64,000 nt of DNA from Dehalococcoidia bacterium (GTDB lineage: Bacteria; Chloroflexota; Dehalococcoidia; Bin125): positions 124,001 to 188,000 of the forward strand of contig JAJDYG010000025.1 in the NCBI GenBank assembly GCA_022822855.1. Reading direction: 5' to 3'. The notes under the pieces were generated by a model. It made no database searches. It was given only the letters and a program-made list of their open reading frames with translations, and had not been told where the DNA came from. Shown piece by piece: positions 43,483 through 49,592 of the stretch (positions within the stretch are counted from its first letter, which is position 1; every line of letters begins with the position of its first letter). Both the position numbers and the translations under genes were made by a program.

Positions 43483-44295
43483 TCACTCCAGCTTCCGCAT
43501 CTCGGTCTCGACCGCCTGGGTGATGTCCGAGCCTACCCCGGAGTCGGTTGAGCCTGGCACGAGTGTGGACAGGATGTGGGGTTGCGTGGCGGTGGCCTGC
43601 AGGGATTGCAGGATGAAGGTTGGTTCCCGGCTCGCGCCGGCTTCGCGAATGGCCTGAAACAGTGGGGTTTCTGAGCTGGCGTCGTGACCGTACTGCTCCC
43701 AGAGCGGATCGAAGTGTTCGCCGCGAATCGGGTACTTGGCCCAGGTGACGGTGGGTCCTCGATCGAGTTCCGTGGTGACTCGCTGGAGGACCATGCCGGA
43801 TCGGCGTGCCTGCTGGGCTATCAACTGGTGGATGACCTCTTGCCAGGTTCCGATCGGACCGTCGGGGAGCGCCGGGTGGAGATTAAGGCAGGGCAGTTGG
43901 TCGCAGATGACGTCGGAAATCACGAGCATGTAGCCGGCAAGCATGCCCAGATCTGGAGTGTGCTCGACGATTCGTTCGTACAGATGGCGGTCGAAGTCTC
44001 GGCGCCAGGACGCCAGTTCACGGCCGGGGTCGGAGATTTCACCACCGACTCGTCGACGCCATTCGAGTGAGCTGGCCGCGACCAGCGGGATTTTGGCGCG
44101 GTCGACATCGTCGAGGAAGAGGTCGGTGTTGGCTGATTGACCCCTGACTCGATTGCAGACCACGCAGACGATCTCGGCGTCGAGCCGGCCCTGGTCGATG
44201 GCCTCGACGGCGGCGCTGAGAAGCTTGCGGGAACTGGTGCCGCGGGCGGTGGCGAACCAGGCGATTCGAAGGGTCATCGGGTCTGATTCGAGCAT
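43483..44295 (-). CDS. Formyltransferase family protein, PurN-like
   Basis: Member of the formyl_trans_N family resembling glycinamide ribonucleotide formyltransferase. The 270 residues keep the catalytic Asn, His and Asp of PurN in CLNLHPALPDG and TTELDRGP. The loop that binds the phosphate in PurN (GxGSN) is replaced by TARGTSSRKLL, and the protein has a longer C-terminus, so the substrate may differ. The region MLAGYMLVISD matches the PurN core helix. Two ATGs (44295 and 44277) are possible starts, neither with a Shine-Dalgarno; the second gives the more typical N-terminus. It is flanked by the small hypothetical gene (81 bases) and a 362-base gap. Confidence 0.75.
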   Translation of the reverse strand: MLESDPMTLRIAWFATARGTSSRKLLSAAVEAIDQGRLDAEIVCVVCNRVRGQSANTDLFLDDVDRAKIPLVAASSLEWRRRVGGEISDPGRELASWRRDFDRHLYERIVEHTPDLGMLAGYMLVISDVICDQLPCLNLHPALPDGPIGTWQEVIHQLIAQQARRSGMVLQRVTTELDRGPTVTWAKYPIRGEHFDPLWEQYGHDASSETPLFQAIREAGASREPTFILQSLQATATQPHILSTLVPGSTDSGVGSDITQAVETEMRKLE

Positions 44296-44386
44296 TGAGG
44301 TGGACTGGGCGAAAAAAAAGTGTGTGATTCGTGGCGACTTGCTGCTGTGGGCTGGGAACAGTTGCGTGAAGTGGCCGATTTTGGCC

Positions 44387-44470
44387 GGTTTTGTCCGACT
44401 TTGTCCGGGTTACTCCGGGTTTGTACAGGCTTGTTCCGAGTCAGTGCCGGACTTTCCTGATGTGTCCGGA
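44387..44470. repeat. Degenerate 10-11 base direct repeats
   Basis: About eight imperfect units with consensus near TTTGTCCGG follow each other at 10-11 base spacing (GGTTTTGTCCG, ACTTTGTCCGG, GTTACTCCGG, GTTTGTACAGG, CTTGTTCCGAG, then weaker units). The period is close to one DNA helical turn. Confidence 0.55.
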
Positions 44471-44592
44471 TGGTCATGGTGGTCATCTCAGGTTCCGATT
44501 CCCCCCGGGTTTGAAGTCGAGCCTCGACCATTGTATACGTACGGACGTTCGGTATCGGTGGTCGTGGTGCGTGTGGGGTGCCGGTTGGGGGA

Positions 44593-44636
44593 CCCTCACC
44601 CTAACCCTCTCCCAGAGGGAGAGGAGATCGGAGGGG
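44593..44636 (-). repeat. Interspersed palindromic repeat, family 1, copy C (inverted)
   Basis: The core (44593-44624) is the reverse complement of the copies at 16002 and 23079, with the same hairpin and four G runs on the minus strand (44593-44613). The extension GAGATCGGAGG matches the 5' flank of copy A at one mismatch, so the element is longer than 34 bases. It lies 21 bases behind the xseB stop. Confidence 0.85.
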
Positions 44637-44657
44637 TAGATGGCCAGGTCCCTATGC

Positions 44658-44864
44658 TCAGGGTTCGCTGCGGAGGGTGTCGATGCGGAGCTCGGCGTCG
44701 GCGAGGAGTTGCTGGGCCTGTTGGCTGAGCTTGACGCCTCGCTCGTAGGCGTCGAGGGCTCGATCGAGGGGCAGGCCACCGTCCTCGAGCTGGGTGAGGA
44801 CGGTCTCGAGGTCTTCGACGACTTCCTCGTAAGCGCGCTCAGGTTCATCGGTCATGCTGGTCAT
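44658..44864 (-). CDS. xseB: Exodeoxyribonuclease VII small subunit
   Basis: Small helical partner of XseA in exonuclease VII, which degrades single-stranded DNA. The 68 residues have the family pattern AYEEVVEDLETVLTQLEDGG and LDRALDAYERGVKLSQQAQ. The total length is normal. The ATG at 44864 or 44855 lies inside the end of xseA, so the pair is coupled. This is the last gene of the glmU-to-xseB minus-strand run; a family 1 repeat and then a 362-base gap follow. Confidence 0.93.
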   Translation of the reverse strand: MTSMTDEPERAYEEVVEDLETVLTQLEDGGLPLDRALDAYERGVKLSQQAQQLLADAELRIDTLRSEP

Positions 44865-46170
44865 CCCTGTTCTTCGTGGTCGCCGCTACTCGGCCGTCGG
44901 CGAACTGGATCGTGACGTCCCGGTCAGGGTTCAAGGCCGCGGCGGAGGCGACGACCTGTCCGTCTGCGTCGGAGACGATGGCGTAGCCGCGCTGAAGGGT
45001 GGCTCGGGGGTTGAGCGCGTTCAGACGGGACGACGCTGCGGATTGGGCGGCGCGCAGGAGGGTGAGTTGTCGCTCGATGGCCTGATCAAGCTCCCGGCTG
45101 CGGCGGTTCAGTTCGACTCGCATTGTGGGCGGATGGGGCGCTGATCGTTCAAGACGCTCGCGGTTGAGCAGGCCGCGTTGGGCGAGTTCCAGGATGCGAT
45201 TGTTGATCTGCTGATCGGCGGCCTGGCGCAATCCGGCCACGCGGGCGGCTTCTTCGGCTCGGTCGGGGACGGCGATCTCAGCGGCGGCGGATGGCGTGGG
45301 CGCGCGGCGGTCGGCGACGTGGTCGGCGATGCTGACGTCGGTTTCGTGTCCGACAGCGGAGATGACGGGGATCTCGCTGGCGAAGATGGCTCGGGCGACC
45401 GGCTCTTCGTTGTAGGCCCAGAGGTCTTCGGGTGAGCCTCCGCCTCGGGCGACGATGATCACGTTGGGTTCGTCGACTGTGAGGAGGTTGAGTCGCTGGA
45501 TGGCTTCGGCGATGGACTCGGCGGCGCCGGCTCCCTGTGTGAGGCAGGGCGAGAGGAGTAGTGAGGTCAGAGGCCAGCGGCGGGTCAGGACTTGCTGGAT
45601 GTCGTGCCAGACCGCTCCGCTGGGTGAGGTCACGACTCCGATGCGGCGGGGGTAGGTCGGCAGCGGTCGCTTGCGCTCGGGATTGAAGAGACCTTCCTCG
45701 CCGAGGTTGCGGAAGAGGCGCTCGAACTCGGCCTGGAGGACGCCTTCGCCGATGGGGCGGAGGTCGTCGACGATGATTTGCAGCGAGCCGCGAGGCAGGT
45801 AGACGTCGGCGCTGCCGTGGACGAGCACCTGATCGCCCTGCTGGACGGCCATGCCGCGGTTGTCGCGGCGGAAGAAGGCGCAGGAGAGGGCGGCGTCGGA
45901 CTTCCCGTCCTCCTGGGAATCGGCAAGGTCGAAGTAGTAGTGACCCGCGCCGGAGCGGTTGAAGCTGCGGACCTCACCTTCGATCCAGACGTCGTTGAGC
46001 TGGGGGTCGGCCTTGAGTTGAGCGCGGATGTGTCGTGCGACTTCGCCGACGGGTCGGGACTGGGGGGTTGGCGCGGGCTGTTCAGACGCCTGGGGCGGTG
46101 GGTTGTCCCAGTCGATGCGCTGTTGTTGGGCTCGTCGGGCGTGGAAGCCGGTTGGCGGTCGTTTGGGCAT
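44845..46170 (-). CDS. xseA: Exodeoxyribonuclease VII large subunit
   Basis: Catalytic subunit of exonuclease VII. The 441 residues have a proline- and glutamine-rich N-terminus of about 35 residues, then the OB fold (DVWIEGEVRSFNRSGAGHYYFDL near 62). The catalytic domain shows RIGVVTSPSGAVWHDI near 168, IIVARGGGSPEDLWAYNEE near 232 and PVISAVGHETDVSIADHVADRRAPTPSAAAE near 262-292. The C-terminal helical part leads to GYAIVSDADGQ. The length fits the family. The start is an ATG 148 bases behind efp, and that gap holds a family 2 repeat. Confidence 0.95.
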   Translation of the reverse strand: MPKRPPTGFHARRAQQQRIDWDNPPPQASEQPAPTPQSRPVGEVARHIRAQLKADPQLNDVWIEGEVRSFNRSGAGHYYFDLADSQEDGKSDAALSCAFFRRDNRGMAVQQGDQVLVHGSADVYLPRGSLQIIVDDLRPIGEGVLQAEFERLFRNLGEEGLFNPERKRPLPTYPRRIGVVTSPSGAVWHDIQQVLTRRWPLTSLLLSPCLTQGAGAAESIAEAIQRLNLLTVDEPNVIIVARGGGSPEDLWAYNEEPVARAIFASEIPVISAVGHETDVSIADHVADRRAPTPSAAAEIAVPDRAEEAARVAGLRQAADQQINNRILELAQRGLLNRERLERSAPHPPTMRVELNRRSRELDQAIERQLTLLRAAQSAASSRLNALNPRATLQRGYAIVSDADGQVVASAAALNPDRDVTIQFADGRVAATTKNRDDQHDR

Positions 46171-46221
46171 GAGGTGTCAGGTCTGGCTCAGTCGAACTGG
46201 ATCACTGAGGGTCGGGAGTGA

Positions 46222-46286
46222 CCCCCTCTGGGCCCGATCAAGTCGGGGGCAGGCTTCGGCATCTCCCCCTGCAAGGGGGAGAGGGG
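46222..46286 (-). repeat. Interspersed palindromic repeat, family 2, copy 1
   Basis: It holds CCCCCTCTG (46222-46230), CTTCGGCATCTCCCCC (46254-46269) and a hairpin TCTCCCCC/GGGGGAGA with loop TGCAA (46262-46282). The same blocks recur at 49526-49570. It lies 32 bases behind the efp stop in the gap before xseA. Confidence 0.75.
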
Positions 46287-46318
46287 ACACGGGGGAATGA
46301 GGGTGGTTGGTGGTCTCC

Positions 46319-46876
46319 TCAGGCGCGTTCGAGGTATTGGCCGGAACGGGTGTCGACTTTGACGGTGTCTCCGGGGCTGATGAAGAGGGGGACGTTGACG
46401 GTCAGGCCGGTTTCGAGGGTGGCGGGCTTGGTTGCTCCGGTGGCGGTGTCGCCCTTCACGCCGGGATCGGATTCAGCGACGACGAGGGGGACGGCAGCGG
46501 GGAGTTCGACGGCAACGGGGTTCTCGCCGACGATCAAGACCTCGGCCTCGGCGTTTTCGGCGAGGTAGTTGACGGCGTCGCCGACGACGTCGAGGGAGAG
46601 CGGTTCCTGCTCGTAGGTGTCGGTGTTCATGAAGTAGAGCAGATCGCCGTCGCGGTAGAGGTACTGCATCGTCTGATGCTCGGTGCGAATGCGGCGGAAC
46701 TTGGTGCCCGCCTGGAAGGTCCGTTCAATCGTGTGACCGCCGCGAATATCGCGCAGCTTGAGGCGAGCCTGGGCCGAGCCGCGGCCGACCTTGATGTGTT
46801 CCCAGTCGACGATCTGGTACTCGTTGCCGTCGAGTTCGATCACGAATCCGCGCTTGAGGTCGCCGGTGGAGATCAT
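46319..46876 (-). CDS. efp: Translation elongation factor P
   Basis: Relieves ribosome stalling at consecutive prolines. The start ATG at 46876 gives the standard MISTGDLKRG N-terminus; the longer open frame upstream is not used. The 185 residues have the KOW-like N-domain and two OB domains, and end KVDTRSGQYLERA. The loop that is modified in many bacteria reads HIKVGRGSAQ, with Arg at position 32 where E. coli has a modified Lys at the equivalent tip. Thermus EF-P likewise has GRG. No modification gene (epmA/B, earP) lies in the window. It lies 68 bases behind the peptidase gene. Confidence 0.96.
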   Translation of the reverse strand: MISTGDLKRGFVIELDGNEYQIVDWEHIKVGRGSAQARLKLRDIRGGHTIERTFQAGTKFRRIRTEHQTMQYLYRDGDLLYFMNTDTYEQEPLSLDVVGDAVNYLAENAEAEVLIVGENPVAVELPAAVPLVVAESDPGVKGDTATGATKPATLETGLTVNVPLFISPGDTVKVDTRSGQYLERA

Positions 46877-46944
46877 CTGTCGCCTGTCAGTTGCGTTCGG
46901 TGTTGTTCGGCTGCGTTCGAATGTGGAGTGCGTTGACTCGCAGG

Positions 46945-48048
46945 TTAGGTGAGCATGCGCAGCTTGGGCGTGCCGGTGAAGGAGTGGAAGCCGTCGTCGC
47001 CGAGCAGGCCCATGTCTTCGATCCGCACTCCGCCCCACTCGGGCAGGTAGATGCCGGGTTCGATGGTGATCACCATGCCGGCTTCCAGCGTGTCTTTCGA
47101 GGTCAGGCCGAGGTAGGGCTTCTCGTGGATCTGCAGGCCGACTCCGTGCCCGAGGCCGTGGCCGAATTGTTCGCCGTAGCCGGCGTCGGTGATGACCTGA
47201 CGGGCGAGCTGGTCGGCGTCTTTGCCGGACATGCCGGGCTCGACCATCTGCGCCGCGGTCTCGTGGGCGGCGAGGACGATGTCGTAGATGCGGGGGAAGA
47301 TCTCGTCGTGGTCGCCGAGGACAATCGTGCGGGTCATGTCGGCGCAGTAGCCCTGGTGACGTGCGCCCATGTCGATCACGATTGGCTGGCCTTCACAGAT
47401 CGCTTCGTCGCGTGGCCGGGCGTGAGGACGAGCACCCCATGTTCCGGCGGCGACGATTGACTCAAAGGCCATGCCGTCGGCTCCGCTGGAGCGGGCGTGC
47501 TGCTCGATTTCCCAGGCGACCTGCTGCTCGGTCCAGCCGGGGCGCATGGCGCGCTCGGCGTGGGCGAAGGAGTCGTCGGTCAGGCGCACAGCCTGGCGGA
47601 GCAGGGAGAGTTCGGATCCATCCTTGAGCGCTCGGACCTGTTCGATGATCTGATCGGTCTGGACCAACGCGGGCCGCTGGGCGGGGGGGAGCTTGGCGTT
47701 GATGTCTCGCAGCCGCTTGTGAGCGGCCACGGTCATGTCGTGGGACTCGAAGCCGAGTCGGCAGCGCCCCAGCGGCTTCGAGAGCTCGCCCCACCACTTG
47801 TCCATCTCGCCTTTCATGTTGACGATCTCGAACTCGGCCGACTCCTGGGCGGCCTGTTCGAGATAGCGGAAATCTGTGCCGAGGCGAGGGGGCATCGAGT
47901 CGTCGGCGGGAATCAGGAGCCAGCCGTTGGAGCCAGTGAAGCCTGACGCATAGCGGCGGTTGTAGGGATTGGTGACGAGCAGCGCGTCGACGTTGGCCTG
48001 AGTCAGGCGTTCGCGGATTCGGTCGAGCCGAGACGTCGATTCGGTCAT
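46945..48048 (-). CDS. pepP: M24B metallopeptidase, Xaa-Pro aminopeptidase/dipeptidase type
   Basis: Removes N-terminal residues next to proline (or cleaves Xaa-Pro dipeptides). The 367 residues have an N-terminal creatinase-like domain and the pita-bread domain. The five metal ligands lie in VIDMGARHQGYCADMTR (two Asp), GHGLGHGVGLQIHE (His), TIEPGIYLPEWGG (Glu) and RIEDMG (Glu). The size fits the shorter YqhT/PepQ-like group. Its ATG overlaps the aroQ stop as ATGA. Placement just before efp is common in bacteria. PepP and PepQ cannot be separated with certainty. Confidence 0.91.
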   Translation of the reverse strand: MTESTSRLDRIRERLTQANVDALLVTNPYNRRYASGFTGSNGWLLIPADDSMPPRLGTDFRYLEQAAQESAEFEIVNMKGEMDKWWGELSKPLGRCRLGFESHDMTVAAHKRLRDINAKLPPAQRPALVQTDQIIEQVRALKDGSELSLLRQAVRLTDDSFAHAERAMRPGWTEQQVAWEIEQHARSSGADGMAFESIVAAGTWGARPHARPRDEAICEGQPIVIDMGARHQGYCADMTRTIVLGDHDEIFPRIYDIVLAAHETAAQMVEPGMSGKDADQLARQVITDAGYGEQFGHGLGHGVGLQIHEKPYLGLTSKDTLEAGMVITIEPGIYLPEWGGVRIEDMGLLGDDGFHSFTGTPKLRMLT

Positions 48049-48524
48049 GATTCCGAGGGTGAATCGGCGGGAGTTGCATCGGCTCGCCCGTGCCGCTCCT
48101 GGAGCATCGGCACGAGCGCGTCGAGGGCGGCCAGATAGCCGCGCCAGCCCAGGCCGGCGACGACGCCGTCCATGATCGGCGCAGTGACGAGGTTGTGGCG
48201 AAATTCCTCGCGGGCGTGGACGTTAGAGAGATGGACTTCCATCTTGCCGCCGGGGAAGGACTCGAGTGCGTCGCGGAGGGAGTAGCCGTAGTGCGAGAGC
48301 GCGCCGGGGTTGATGATCAGGCCTTCGGCCGAGCGCTCTTGCTGGATGAAGTCGATGATCGCGCCCTCGTGGTTGGACTGGTAAGGGCGGATCGTGACGC
48401 CCCACTCCTTGGCTCGCTTGCCGACCAGGTCTTCGATGTCGGCCAGCGTCTGGGTGCCGTAAATCTCGGGCTGGCGTTGGCCGAGGATGTTGAGGTTGGG
48501 GCCCGAAATGAGCAGGACTTTCAT
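48045..48524 (-). CDS. aroQ: 3-dehydroquinate dehydratase, type II
   Basis: Third step of the shikimate pathway. The start at 48524 gives MKVLLISGPNLNILGQRQPEIYG, the typical N-terminus with the catalytic Tyr and the flexible loop; the upstream frame is shadow. The 159 residues contain YQSNHEGAIIDFIQ, INPGALSHYGYSLRDAL and HLSNVHAREEFR, all family signatures. The ATG overlaps the xerC stop and its own stop overlaps the peptidase start, so three genes are chained. The C-terminal tail after residue 142 is not conserved. The other aro genes lie 12-15 kb away on the plus strand. Confidence 0.95.
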   Translation of the reverse strand: MKVLLISGPNLNILGQRQPEIYGTQTLADIEDLVGKRAKEWGVTIRPYQSNHEGAIIDFIQQERSAEGLIINPGALSHYGYSLRDALESFPGGKMEVHLSNVHAREEFRHNLVTAPIMDGVVAGLGWRGYLAALDALVPMLQERHGRADATPADSPSES

Positions 48525-49480
48525 TGCTCGTCGTCTTCGTCCCGGCTGCGTCGTTCGCGGAGGATGTCGGCGATGCCGTCGAGCGCGTGTTCGACGGTGT
48601 CGCGTCGGGCGGCGTCGGTGACGTGGGTGTAAATCTGGGTCGTGGACACGGAAGCGTGGCCAAGCAACTCCTGGACCACCCGGACATCGGCGCCTCCATC
48701 GAGCATATGAGTGGCGAAAGAGTGTCGCAACAGATGGGGATGCACGTCGTCGGGTAGACCGGCGCGTTGCGCGTAGCGCTGCACGCTCAACTGGACGGCC
48801 CGGGTGGAGAGCGGTCCGCCGAATCGATTGAGCCACAGCCAGCGCTTCGACTTCTCCGACAGGAGAGCCGGACGCCCGTCGCGGAGGTATCGCTGCAGCC
48901 AATGTCGCGCCGATTCGCCGATCAGGGCCACGCGTTGCTTGTCGCCCTTGCCCAGCACGCGGATCGCGTTGTAGTCGGCGTCATGGTCGGTGGTGCGCAT
49001 CCCGACGAGTTCGGAGACGCGGAGTCCTGCGCCGTAGAGGATTTCCAGCATTGCCCGGTCGCGCAGTCCCGCCGGAGAGGAGGCGTCGGTTGCAGAGAGC
49101 AGGGCATCGACATCGGCCTTGCTCAGCACCGTAGGTAGGTAGGAAGTGGCCTTCGGTGTCGCCGCGAGGACGAGAGGATCGCGCTCCAGGTGGTTGGTTC
49201 GGTTCAGGTGTCGGGTGAAGGAGCGAATGGTCGATGCGCGGCGGCGGACGGAGCCCTCGGCGACGCCGTCGTTCTGGAGGTCGGCGAGGTACTGTCGGTA
49301 GTCGGCTCGGCTGAGGTGGGCGAGCTGATGGTCGTGCTGCTCCAACCAGGCGAGGAAGTGGGAGATGTCGGAGCGGTAGTTGCGGATGGTGTGGGGGGAG
49401 AGTCCTCGGCCGTGCTGGAGTAGGGAGAGGTATCGGTCGAGCGCGTCCTGGTGGTTGTCCGTGAGCGCGGCGGAAGGCAT
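48521..49480 (-). CDS. xerC: Tyrosine recombinase XerC
   Basis: Site-specific recombinase that resolves chromosome dimers. The 319 residues comprise the N-terminal core-binding domain (SPHTIRNYRSDISHFLAWLE) and the catalytic domain. The catalytic set Arg (GAGLRVSELVG), His-X2-Arg (PHLLRHSFATHML), His (LLGHASVSTTQIY) and Tyr is intact. The ATG at 49480 was chosen because the upstream frame lacks similarity. It has no Shine-Dalgarno and shows TACAGT 6 bases upstream. A mobile-element integrase is unlikely, given the length and the aroQ/topA neighbours. Confidence 0.93.
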   Translation of the reverse strand: MPSAALTDNHQDALDRYLSLLQHGRGLSPHTIRNYRSDISHFLAWLEQHDHQLAHLSRADYRQYLADLQNDGVAEGSVRRRASTIRSFTRHLNRTNHLERDPLVLAATPKATSYLPTVLSKADVDALLSATDASSPAGLRDRAMLEILYGAGLRVSELVGMRTTDHDADYNAIRVLGKGDKQRVALIGESARHWLQRYLRDGRPALLSEKSKRWLWLNRFGGPLSTRAVQLSVQRYAQRAGLPDDVHPHLLRHSFATHMLDGGADVRVVQELLGHASVSTTQIYTHVTDAARRDTVEHALDGIADILRERRSRDEDDEQ

Positions 49481-49486
49481 GTACTC

Positions 49487-49492
49487 ACTGTA
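49487..49492 (-). promoter_or_regulatory. Candidate leaderless -10 element of xerC
   Basis: TACAGT on the minus strand is followed by 6 bases and then the xerC ATG, the same arrangement as at yvcK and cmk. No -35 is recognisable and no Shine-Dalgarno exists. Confidence 0.4.
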
Positions 49493-49525
49493 TGGGGTTC
49501 GGCGTGTTGGGCGTTCCGGGGAGTC

Positions 49526-49570
49526 CCCCCTCTGCCTTCGGCATCTCCCCCCGCTTTGCGGGGGGAGATG
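49526..49570 (-). repeat. Interspersed palindromic repeat, family 2, copy 2
   Basis: CCCCCTCTG is followed by CCTTCGGCATCTCCCCCC and a perfect 12-bp hairpin, ATCTCCCCCCGC and GCGGGGGGAGAT with loop TTT (49543-49569). It shares its blocks with 46222-46286. It lies 22 bases behind the topA stop, in the 112-base gap before xerC. Confidence 0.8.
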
Positions 49571-49592
49571 GGAATGAAGCGGTTGTGCGCGG

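Larger units (their letters stand above)
44296..44657. other. Intergenic region with periodic repeats and a family 1 repeat
   Basis: This 362-base gap between the formyltransferase start and the xseB stop holds no supported gene. It contains an A8 run (44312-44319). It also has a degenerate 10-11 base periodic array with TTTGTCCGG-like units (about 44387-44470) and a palindromic repeat (44593-44636). Frames crossing it are only long because of shadow coding on its flanks. Confidence 0.7.

Noticed and set aside
44153..44728. Plus-strand frame crossing the large gap, 191 codons
   Set aside because: Its ends are shadows of flanking genes and its middle is repeat DNA with no coding character.
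47462..48079. Second minus-strand frame of 205 codons inside the proline peptidase gene
   Set aside because: Arg/Pro-rich shadow in another frame of a clear M24 peptidase.
48521..49480. Tyrosine recombinase as a mobile-element integrase
   Set aside because: Length, motifs and the topA/aroQ neighbours fit chromosomal XerC; no attachment sites or cargo genes are near.
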